From contig CAZALT010000136.1 of assembly GCA_964485515.1 (NCBI GenBank), positions 1-9,701 on the forward strand: DNA of 9,701 nt. The letters run 5' to 3'. Numbering within the stretch: position 1 is the stretch's first letter; the number at the start of each line of letters is the position of its first letter. The notes below the pieces were generated by a model that saw only the letters and a program-made list of their open reading frames with translations, was not told the DNA's origin and did not search any database. A program made the position numbers and the translations under genes. This document shows, piece by piece, positions 1-5,668 of this stretch. This DNA comes from CAZALT01 sp964485515 (lineage in GTDB: Bacteria; Actinomycetota; Acidimicrobiia; Acidimicrobiales; Acidimicrobilacustridaceae).

Positions 1-1
1 C

Positions 2-580
2 GAGGATGCGCTGTCGTCGCCGAGGCCGGTGTACGGAGACGCCATGGCGGCGTCAGGAGACATCGTGTCGATCGGTGTCTTCCGGGGTGACGACCCGGAG
101 CTTCTGTCGACGATCCTCACCTACCGGGTTGCCGGAGACGCGTTGACCCCGCTGTGGGACTTCCCGATCTACACACCCGACGGGACCGAGGACGAGGAGC
201 ACATCGCCGAAGACGCCTTCAACGGGATCAGCGCCGACGGTTCGGCGCTGGTCATCCACAGCCAGCTCAGCCTCTGGGCATTCGACCTCGAGACGGGCGA
301 GGTCATCTGGCGGGCAACGCTCCCTGCCTGGCGCAACACCTCCATCGGCGCCGTGATCACGGGAGGCACCATCATCGACACCACGTTCGGCGGTCCAGCG
401 GTGGTCGCCTTCTCGATCGAGGACCGGATCCGACCGATCCTCGAGATCGAACCGTCGGACATCTTCGGGGACGATGGACAGCACCGCGAGGTGGTCGGTC
501 CGGTGGTCGCCGGTCGTCTGATCGTGGAGGGCAAGGACGTCAGCGGGAACCTCGTGGTAGCAGCGATCCCCGTCGGGTGA
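2..580 (+). CDS. PQQ-like beta-propeller repeat protein, C-terminal part (partial at left edge)
   Basis: The frame is open from base 2 to a TGA at 578-580, so the start lies outside the window; the GTG at 29 is only an internal codon choice. The visible 192 residues contain a PQQ/WD40-like blade motif, FDLETGEVIW (about 281-310), of the general form ALDxxTGxxxW, and a weaker blade around LTPLWDFPIY (about 144-173). The chain alternates short beta-strand-like stretches with Gly/Asp turns, as expected for a beta-propeller of the PQQ_2 type. No catalytic residues can be assigned. Such proteins are often extracytoplasmic, but the signal peptide region is not in view. GC at third positions is uniformly high, which supports real coding. 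It shows no functional link to the jet operon and is followed by a patchwork of gene scraps. The fold is fairly sure; the function is unknown. Confidence 0.75.
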   Translation, partial: EDALSSPRPVYGDAMAASGDIVSIGVFRGDDPELLSTILTYRVAGDALTPLWDFPIYTPDGTEDEEHIAEDAFNGISADGSALVIHSQLSLWAFDLETGEVIWRATLPAWRNTSIGAVITGGTIIDTTFGGPAVVAFSIEDRIRPILEIEPSDIFGDDGQHREVVGPVVAGRLIVEGKDVSGNLVVAAIPVG

Positions 581-595
581 GAGGACCGGGCACCC

Positions 596-705
596 TTCTC
601 GTTCGTCCCCAGGTCGTCGCGGATCGTGTCGAGCATCGGGCCCAGCGTGCGGTTCCAGCGGCGCTTGTCGATCCGCACCCGCGACCGCGGGACCTCCCAG
701 GTGTC
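596..705 (-). pseudogene. Coding-like scrap, minus strand, truncated at both ends
   Basis: Read on the minus strand from 705 to 596, about 36 consecutive codons all end in G or C. The segment begins DTWEVPRSRVRID and runs through KRRWNRTLG and PMLDTIRDDLGTNEK. Outside these limits the same frame loses its G/C third-position bias at once: upstream because another coding scrap takes over on the opposite strand, downstream because it runs into the end of the propeller gene. There is no plausible start at 705 and no stop near 596. I read it as a piece of a former gene cut at both ends. I do not recognise the protein. It could also be a composition accident, although such an unbroken run is unlikely in sequence of about 70% GC. 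Confidence 0.35.
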
Positions 706-807
706 ACGGACTGCCCGATCGAGATCACCGGCAACGCGGATGCCGTGCGGGATCTGCTGGCGCTGCTCGACACGTTCGAGCTCTGGTTCGACATCGTCAC
801 CCCCTGA
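706..807 (+). pseudogene. C-terminal scrap resembling the end of an alkyl sulfatase (SCP2-like C-terminal domain)
   Basis: This + strand frame ends at TGA 805-807 and encodes about 33 residues: TDCPIEITGNADAVRDLL followed by ALLDTFELWFDIVTP. Nearly all codons end in G or C. The pattern of a short beta strand (IEITG), a helix (DAVRDLLALLD) and a terminal WFDIVTP recalls, from memory, the extreme C-terminus of MBL-fold alkyl sulfatases of the SdsA1 type, which carry a C-terminal SCP2-like domain. Upstream in the same frame the coding signal disappears, and the better coding signal is on the other strand, so only the tail of the gene is here. The rest of the enzyme, including its metallo-beta-lactamase domain, is absent. 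The assignment rests on a short motif and is uncertain; a gene tail left by a rearrangement is the likeliest reading. Confidence 0.4.
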
Positions 808-819
808 CATGAGCTCGGC

Positions 820-864
820 CGACGGGCGGGCCTCGACACCGCGCCGCCTGCCTGGCCCGCGTCG
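820..864. repeat. Imperfect inverted repeat upstream of the STAS-like gene
   Basis: The left arm, CGACG plus CGGGCC (820-832, with a GG bulge at 825-826), pairs with the right arm GGCCCGCGTCG (854-864). This gives 11 base pairs around a 21-base loop. It lies 13 bases after the stop of the upstream scrap and 46 bases before the ATG at 910. No T-run follows, so it is not a standard intrinsic terminator. It could be a GC-rich terminator of the upstream gene, an operator, or chance in a GC-rich stretch. Confidence 0.3.
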
Positions 865-896
865 AACATAGGCTCACCACCCAACCACGATCGATC

Positions 897-902
897 AAAG
901 GA
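897..902 (+). promoter_or_regulatory. Ribosome binding site for the STAS-like gene
   Basis: AAAGGA ends 7 bases before the ATG at 910. This is good Shine-Dalgarno spacing and fixes the start of the gene. A TANNNT-type hexamer, TAGGCT, lies at 869-874, but no convincing -35 element was seen, so a promoter is not called. Confidence 0.6.
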
Positions 903-909
903 CAAAGCC

Positions 910-1269
910 ATGCTCAAGGCACTCCCCGGCCTACCCGACGATGTCATCGGCTTCGAAGCTGACGGCGAGATCCACGCCGACGACTACAAGACGGTGCTCA
1001 TCCCGGCCGTCGAGCAGCGCCTGAACGCTGGGAAGGACATCCGCATCGTCCTGGTGTTCCCAGACTTCGCCGGCTACTCGGGCGGCGCCGCATGGGAGGA
1101 CCTCAAGATGGGCCTCGGGCACCTCACCCACTGGAAGCGCATCGCCCTCGTGACCGATGTCGACTGGATGATCCACCTCACCAACCTCTTCGGGTGGATG
1201 ACCCCCGGCGAACTCAAGCGCTTCCCCGCATCCGACCGCGACCCTGCCATTGCCTGGGCAGCCGGCTGA
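910..1269 (+). CDS. SpoIIAA-like (STAS/SEC14-type) protein
   Basis: A 119-residue cytosolic protein with an ATG start and a well-placed Shine-Dalgarno sequence. It matches the pattern of the SpoIIAA-like family (Pfam STAS-like, formerly DUF3478). It has an N-terminal strand FEADGEIHADDYKTVLIP, a central strand IRIVLVFPDFAGYSGG, a helix with WEDLKMGLGHLTHWKRIALV (about residues 61-80), then TDVDWM and a C-terminal WMTPGELKRFP. The length is normal for the family, so the gene is complete and probably intact. No enzymatic activity is established for these proteins; a ligand- or partner-binding role is inferred from the STAS fold. There is no partner gene beside it: a gene scrap lies on each side, and the jet operon runs in the opposite direction. 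A relation to the defence operon is not indicated. Confidence 0.85.
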   Translation: MLKALPGLPDDVIGFEADGEIHADDYKTVLIPAVEQRLNAGKDIRIVLVFPDFAGYSGGAAWEDLKMGLGHLTHWKRIALVTDVDWMIHLTNLFGWMTPGELKRFPASDRDPAIAWAAG

Positions 1270-1278
1270 ACGATCTGA

Positions 1279-1440
1279 CCGGCACCGAGGCCAGTTCAGT
1301 CGTCACGGTCCAGGCCCGCATCGACGACGACAGCTACGACGAGTACCGAACCTGGCTCCAGATCACCGCCGACTCCGCCGACGTCTACGACACGCCCGAC
1401 GACGACCGACATCTTGAAGCTCACCGACCACGACGACTGA
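1279..1440 (+). pseudogene. Frameshifted coding remnant without a start codon, C-terminal part
   Basis: From about 1279 a frame with strong G/C third positions reads TEASSVVTVQARIDDDSYDE, YRTWLQITADSADVYDT and PDD. At about 1398-1406, inside a GACGACGAC run, the bias moves to the next frame, which continues TDILKLTDHDD and ends at TGA 1438-1440. A one-base change in the GAC repeat would join the two parts into one open chain of about 50 residues. No ATG, GTG or TTG start lies in frame before it, and it begins just after the STAS-like stop. It therefore looks like the 3' end of a decayed or truncated gene. The protein is very acidic and not recognised. A sequencing or assembly indel in the triplet repeat is an alternative to true decay. 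It converges on the end of jetD, 24 bases away. Confidence 0.35.
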
Positions 1441-1464
1441 AGGTCGCTTGCCGGGCGAACCTGG

Positions 1465-2808
1465 TCAGGCGTCGAACAGCACGTCGAGGAGCCGCTCCTC
1501 GTGGACGATGCGGCGGTGGTCGTTGAACACATCGTGGAGCTCGGCGTCCCACGGCGTCGGGCCCGCGGCGTTGCCGTCGATGGGCAGCGCGACGCCCGCG
1601 ATCTCAGCATCGGTCAGCGCCGCGAGGTACGCGGTGCTCGACATCATCCACGGCGTGAGACCGCGACCATGCATCCGGGCGCAGATCTCGAGTCCGGCCG
1701 CGTCGAAGTCCCCGTGGTAACGCACCGAACACCCTGCTCCGACGAGAAGATCGGCCAGCATGGTGACCGTCGTCGAGGGGTTGCCGTTGGTGCACACCAC
1801 AGCCTGCGGCGAGCCGATCTGCGCGGCATGCTCGATGACGCGCGGGTTCTCGACGACCAGCACGTCGGCGGTGGGGTCGAAGGCAAGTGCCAGGGTGTCG
1901 AGCGCCATTCGCGTCACGACGAACGGGACGTGAAGGTCGTTCGAGGTGAGCACCGCGACCGATAGTGCGTGGCTGTCGAGAAGCGGGAGTCGCCACGTCA
2001 GCGCGGCGCCCACGAGGAGGCTCCGGTGCGACCCGACCGAGGCCCATGGATCGGTGAGCGTTGGCGTGGCCCCAGCCTGGTGGACGAGCGCCCTCGCCAC
2101 CGATCGTTCGAGCACGGTTCCGTCGTCGAGCGAATGAGAAGACCCGGTCACCGTCGCGGCGAGCTCGGTGCGACTGAAGGCGGCGCCATCGAGATCGTCG
2201 ATCGCGTCGAGCACTCGGCGCACCTGACGGACCAATGCGACGGCCTCGTCTTGCTGCATCCGAGCGATCAGCCCGACCCGGATGACGTCGTCTGCCCAGT
2301 CCGGGGCCCACGGATCAGCCCAGCGGCCCGCCTCTGCTCGGACGGCCTGTCGGGTCTTGGTCACGAGGGCACGTTGGGCACGACGCTCGGCGGGTTCCGA
2401 TGAGACCGGGTGACCGAGCACGGCGAGGGACGTCGGAAGGTCTGGGCCGACGCCGAGGCGGGCGAGCTCAGCTTCGAGGTCACCGAGGTCGATGGTCCTG
2501 CGTCCCGGGCGGCCGACGATCGTGGTGAGCAGCCGGGCCACGGCGGGACGGTACGGAGAGAGCCGGACCGATCCGCGCCAATCGGTGCCGTTTCGTCCGA
2601 GCCGGGTCGACACCTCGCTCCAGAACGGTGCCAGGTCGGCGTCGAGCAGCGACGGCGGCGCCACGGCGTCGTCTCCGGNNNNNNNNNNNNNNNNNNNNNN
2701 NNNNNNNNNNNNNNNNNNNNNNNNNNNNNNNNNNNNNNNNNNNNNNNNNNNNNNNNNNNNNNNNNNNNNNNNNNNNNNCTCGGGTTCGGTCAGCTCGGGT
2801 TCGGTCAC
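1465..2808 (-). CDS. jetD: JetD, Wadjet type II Toprim nuclease (TIGR02679/DUF2399 family), N-terminus broken by a gap
   Basis: Fourth gene of the operon. JetD is the nuclease subunit that cleaves circular DNA after the JetABC complex has extruded it, related to topoisomerase VI/Spo11-type Toprim proteins. The C-terminal Toprim domain is clear: strand VLVVENP with the conserved Glu at 1851-1849, a CTNGNPS turn, and strand VRYHGDFDAAG with the DxD pair at 1710-1708 and 1704-1702. A late acidic patch, HEERLLDVL, is near the end. The N-terminal half (LLDADLAPFWSEV onward) fits the winged-helix/arm domain of the family. The GTG at 2808 overlaps the jetB stop as GTGA; GTG 2811 is equally possible, with AGGG at 2821-2818. 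After about ten residues (VTEPELTEPE) the reading enters 100 N; beyond it 403 residues are continuous to the TGA. The protein is thus at least 413 residues, normal for the family, plus an extension of unknown length. The frame across the gap is only nominal. Identification is firm. Confidence 0.9.
   Translation of the reverse strand: MTEPELTEPEXXXXXXXXXXXXXXXXXXXXXXXXXXXXXXXXXXGDDAVAPPSLLDADLAPFWSEVSTRLGRNGTDWRGSVRLSPYRPAVARLLTTIVGRPGRRTIDLGDLEAELARLGVGPDLPTSLAVLGHPVSSEPAERRAQRALVTKTRQAVRAEAGRWADPWAPDWADDVIRVGLIARMQQDEAVALVRQVRRVLDAIDDLDGAAFSRTELAATVTGSSHSLDDGTVLERSVARALVHQAGATPTLTDPWASVGSHRSLLVGAALTWRLPLLDSHALSVAVLTSNDLHVPFVVTRMALDTLALAFDPTADVLVVENPRVIEHAAQIGSPQAVVCTNGNPSTTVTMLADLLVGAGCSVRYHGDFDAAGLEICARMHGRGLTPWMMSSTAYLAALTDAEIAGVALPIDGNAAGPTPWDAELHDVFNDHRRIVHEERLLDVLFDA
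2679..2778. other. Assembly gap of 100 N inside the 5' end of jetD
   Basis: Exactly 100 N, a common placeholder for an unknown distance. The right flank is a 15-bp tandem repeat. The left flank shows no obvious overlap with it, so missing repeat units are the simplest explanation. The jetD frame happens to be kept across 100 bases, but the true size is unknown. Confidence 0.95.
2779..2808 (-). repeat. 15-bp tandem repeat coding for the JetD N-terminus (TEPEL-type units)
   Basis: Two adjacent units, 2779-2793 and 2794-2808, differ only at their last base. Read on the minus strand as jetD they give VTEPE-LTEPE, the first residues of the protein. The array runs straight into the N gap, so more units are likely. 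A repeat at the junction of two genes would explain why the assembly broke here. Confidence 0.8.
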
Positions 2809-4007
2809 CACAGGCTGCCCTGGTCATCGGCCACCGGCGCGTCGGCCCCGAGCCCGAACGCGTCGGATGCGGACGTGAACCGAGCTGCGGCGGGGTGCAG
2901 TCGTGCCCGCAAGCCTCCGGACGCGTCGATGGATCGCTCGGCGAGGCGCAGGTCGACGAGCAGCTCGACGACCGCGTCGGTGAGCTTGTCGGGACGATCG
3001 ACGTACTCGCTGCGCCATCGGCGGACGTGCGGGGCCGAGATCTCGGTGACGACCTGCACGAGCTCGGTCCGGGTGAACCACCGGTCGGACCCTCCGTCTC
3101 CGACACGCCGTCCGGTGTCGGCTGCCGCATCCCGTCGCTTGTCGACCAGGCGATCGATGAGCAGGAGTGCGGCGTGCGACTCGGTGCCACCGCGGGGGAA
3201 CCGCTGATCGGACAACGAGCCCGACGGATCGATGGCGGCGACGCCCTCGGCACGGGCTTCGAGCTCCAGACCCAGCATCTCGTCGGCGATGGCGGCTTCC
3301 TCGCGGAGGCGTCGACGAAGCTCGGCCCAGTCCTCGGGTGAGACGTCGGAGCGGTAGAGGACCGGGTCGTTCGCCAACGTGGCACGCATCTGCTGGCGTG
3401 GTGTGCCTCGCTGGCGCGCCTGGTCGATGAGCTCGCCGCCGGAGCCCGCAGCGCCGAGTCCACCGAGGGCGATCAACGCGATGCGGTCGGCGCGGATTCG
3501 CAGCACGGCGTCGGCGTCGCCGTCGGAGCCGTAGCGCTCGACGTGGTCGTGCAGCTCGACGAGCAGGCCATGGGCGATCATCCATTGCAGCGCGGTGACC
3601 AACGCCCGCCGTTCCGAGGCGTCGTGCGCAAGGTCGATGCCGCCTTCCGCAGCAGCGGTGCGCACGGCAGCGACGAGGTCGCGCAGGCTGATGACGTCGG
3701 GACCCGACGCGACGGCAGCCAACGTGAGCGCCACCATGACGTACTCGATCGGTCGCAGCGGACGCCCGGTGCCGGTGCGCAGCGGCCGGGACGACACCGG
3801 CGGCACCGACTTGTACAGGCGTGCCGTGTCGGCGTCGAGGTGGACACGGTCGCCGAACCGCTGCGTGAACCAGCGGTCGAGCGTGGCGGCGTGGCGGCGG
3901 ATGAGCCGGAACGCCTCGGGGTCGTGCTCGGCGCAGGTCAGGGGATGCTGCATGAGGTGTCGAGCCGCGAGGGTGGCCTCGCTCCGGGCGTGGGGATCGC
4001 CGCTCAT
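2805..4007 (-). CDS. jetB: JetB, Wadjet type II MukE/KITE-like subunit (TIGR02678/DUF2398 family)
   Basis: Third gene of the operon, 400 residues. The ATG at 4007 forms an ATGA overlap with the jetA stop. An open frame runs further upstream, but that part is arginine/proline-rich shadow of jetA, so the overlap start is preferred. Family features are seen in order: an N-terminal helix HARSEATLAARHLMQHPLT, then FRLIRRHAATLDRWFTQRFG, a strand/turn TARLYKSVPP, the helix RPIEYVMVALTLAAVAS (about residues 85-101), winged-helix-like ALQWMIAHGLLVEL, and the late conserved FPRGGTESHAALLLIDRL. By analogy with MukE and JetB of other types it binds the JetA kleisin and shapes the SMC motor; it has no catalytic site. 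The length is typical and no defect is seen. It ends as LW-stop within the jetD start region, and the two genes share four bases. Confidence 0.9.
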   Translation of the reverse strand: MSGDPHARSEATLAARHLMQHPLTCAEHDPEAFRLIRRHAATLDRWFTQRFGDRVHLDADTARLYKSVPPVSSRPLRTGTGRPLRPIEYVMVALTLAAVASGPDVISLRDLVAAVRTAAAEGGIDLAHDASERRALVTALQWMIAHGLLVELHDHVERYGSDGDADAVLRIRADRIALIALGGLGAAGSGGELIDQARQRGTPRQQMRATLANDPVLYRSDVSPEDWAELRRRLREEAAIADEMLGLELEARAEGVAAIDPSGSLSDQRFPRGGTESHAALLLIDRLVDKRRDAAADTGRRVGDGGSDRWFTRTELVQVVTEISAPHVRRWRSEYVDRPDKLTDAVVELLVDLRLAERSIDASGGLRARLHPAAARFTSASDAFGLGADAPVADDQGSLW

Positions 4008-5668
4008 CGGCGGTCGTCCATCGTTGGACCGGTGAGGACGACCTCGAGGTGGTCGAGGGTGAGCGTGCCGTCGGGGCAGGCGATGACGGTCGCTCGCTCG
4101 GATCGGCGGATGGAACAGGTGACTCCTCCGTCTTGGGTTCGCCGCCAACCCTGATCGTCGGCCGGGAGGTGGCGCACCCCGCCGAGCAGATGCTGGAGGC
4201 GGGCCATGAGCGGAGCGGAGAGCGTGGTCCCGTCGGGGTCCCCGAGGCGCATGAGCTCGTCGTCGAGCGCGGCACGATCGGCCGCCTCGTGCTCGCGACG
4301 CAGACGGATCGCCTCCTTGGCTGCTCGTTGGTCCCGCAGGGGCGACGTCCGTCCCCGGTTCGTGGTGTCGCCGCGTTCGCGGAGGCTGACCGCCACCGGG
4401 GCCCGCGGGCCGTCCCACCACGACGTCTGGGTGCTGACCGGGTCGAGTGAGTCCTCCGCGACGACGCCCCAGTGGCGGGCGGGGTGAAGGCCGAGCGCGG
4501 CGGCGGCGAGCAGGTGGCAGTGCTCCACGTCGGTCGCCTCGTCGAACCACACCGCCAACCGCAGCAGATCGGCGCGGCGCGACGACGCACTGACCCCGAC
4601 GCGCGACAGGCGCGTGAGGTTGGCCGTGAGCGTCCGGATCGCCGCGATGGCGTCACGCCCCAGCCGATCGATGCGGGAGTCGAGACCGTGGCTCGGGCGG
4701 AACCACTCGATGAGGTGCTCCCAATCCGCCGCCTGAGAGCCGCGCCGCTGCGTCACCGCGACGGCACGATCGAGGCCGGCATGTCCGACCCGCGACGCGA
4801 GGTCGTCGGCACCGGCGAGTCGATCGACGATCGTCTCGATGCGGGAACGAAGCCGGTCGAGCGACACGCCGATCGGTCGGGCGGTGCGTTCGATCTCGTC
4901 GAGTCGATCGCCGACGTAGGACACCAGCACCTCGGCGAAGAACCGGAACTCCTCGGGGTCGAGGTCGTAGCGGGACTGCCACTGGTTGATGGCGGCGAAG
5001 AACTGGGCGATCTCGTCGGTGAACGCCGAGTGGTTGTCGAAGACCACCCGCACCGCGTCGGCGAGATCCTGGGGATCGGTCCGGTCGAGGTCCAGCGACT
5101 GGAGGCGGTCGAGCGCGTCGCGCAGCGTTCGCAGCCGACCCGTCGAGACGTCGCGCACCTCGTCGACGGTGCGCAGCACGCCCTCGACGACCTGGTGCAC
5201 GTTCTGGCCGGCAGTCGTGATCAGGTAGCGGTTCCGGCGCCGGTAGTAGTCGGCGACGCTCGTGGGGTTGCCGACCGAGGACGACACGGTGAGGTTCCCC
5301 CAGCGACGCAACGACTCGAGTCGCTCGCCGACGGTGTGCTCGTCGAGGTGGGTCCCTGCGGCGACGAGCTGGGCCTGGACCTCCGCCGGCGAGAACTCGG
5401 CGAAGAAGGTGTCGGCGAAGATGCCCACGATCGACCGGTAGTCGGCCCACTCGTCGACGGTGACGTAGCGGAACAGCAGCCGTCCACGCGCCGCGCCATC
5501 ATCGCCCGGGTCGACGGATCGACGTCCGTCACCCGGATCACCNNNNNNNNNNNNNNNNNNNNNNNNNNNNNNNNNNNNNNNNNNNNNNNNNNNNNNNNNN
5601 NNNNNNNNNNNNNNNNNNNNNNNNNNNNNNNNNNNNNNNNNNTCACCCGGATCACCGTGGTCATCCAC
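4004..5668 (-). CDS. jetA: JetA, Wadjet type II kleisin-like subunit (TIGR02677/DUF2397 family), N-terminus broken by a gap
   Basis: Second gene of the operon. JetA is the kleisin-like (MukF-like) subunit that bridges the JetC ATPase heads and carries JetB. After the gap the protein begins a recognisable family start, LLFRYVTVDEWADYRSIVGI (about 5483-5424), then TFFAEFSPAEVQAQLVA, a winged-helix segment RRWGNLTVSS with YYRRRNRYLITTAGQNVHQV, long helices with RTDPQDLADAVRVVFDNHS, and a C-terminal winged helix near CPDGTLTLDHLEVVLTGP. The start is inferred. GTG at 5668 is in the frame of the downstream protein and has GAGGA (5681-5677) 8 bases upstream. It overlaps the jetC stop by 8 bases. ATG 5664 gives a neat ATGA overlap, but it is out of frame unless the gap length differs from 100 modulo 3. 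If the gap is closed on the shared 14-bp ends the protein has 516 residues, normal for the family. Identification is firm; the first 25 or so residues are not. Confidence 0.88.
   Translation of the reverse strand: MDDHGDPGXXXXXXXXXXXXXXXXXXXXXXXXXXXXXXXXXXGDPGDGRRSVDPGDDGAARGRLLFRYVTVDEWADYRSIVGIFADTFFAEFSPAEVQAQLVAAGTHLDEHTVGERLESLRRWGNLTVSSSVGNPTSVADYYRRRNRYLITTAGQNVHQVVEGVLRTVDEVRDVSTGRLRTLRDALDRLQSLDLDRTDPQDLADAVRVVFDNHSAFTDEIAQFFAAINQWQSRYDLDPEEFRFFAEVLVSYVGDRLDEIERTARPIGVSLDRLRSRIETIVDRLAGADDLASRVGHAGLDRAVAVTQRRGSQAADWEHLIEWFRPSHGLDSRIDRLGRDAIAAIRTLTANLTRLSRVGVSASSRRADLLRLAVWFDEATDVEHCHLLAAAALGLHPARHWGVVAEDSLDPVSTQTSWWDGPRAPVAVSLRERGDTTNRGRTSPLRDQRAAKEAIRLRREHEAADRAALDDELMRLGDPDGTTLSAPLMARLQHLLGGVRHLPADDQGWRRTQDGGVTCSIRRSERATVIACPDGTLTLDHLEVVLTGPTMDDRR
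5529..5656 (-). repeat. 14-bp direct repeat flanking the N gap in jetA
   Basis: Identical copies lie at 5529-5542 and 5643-5656 and encode GDPG in the jetA frame. They are either the two ends of contigs that truly overlap or two units of a repeat. Confidence 0.75.
5543..5642. other. Assembly gap of 100 N inside the 5' end of jetA
   Basis: Exactly 100 N. The two flanks share the same 14 bases, TCACCCGGATCACC, at 5529-5542 and 5643-5656. Merging the flanks on this overlap removes 114 positions (38 codons) and leaves an unbroken jetA frame. The gap may therefore be an unjoined contig overlap rather than missing sequence, or a short tandem repeat. Confidence 0.95.

Noticed and set aside
845..874. 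A sigma70-type promoter with -10 TAGGCT for the STAS-like gene
   Set aside because: The hexamer fits TANNNT, but no -35 element is visible at proper spacing and it lies in the arm-flanking sequence of the inverted repeat.
1442..1461. A hairpin just beyond the jetD stop as a terminator
   Set aside because: Only six base pairs with a bulged A and no T-run on either strand; too weak to call.
4008..4550. An upstream extension of jetB to a start at 4550
   Set aside because: The added 181 residues are Arg/Pro-rich and are the shifted frame of jetA. The ATG at 4007 gives an ATGA overlap and the usual family N-terminus.
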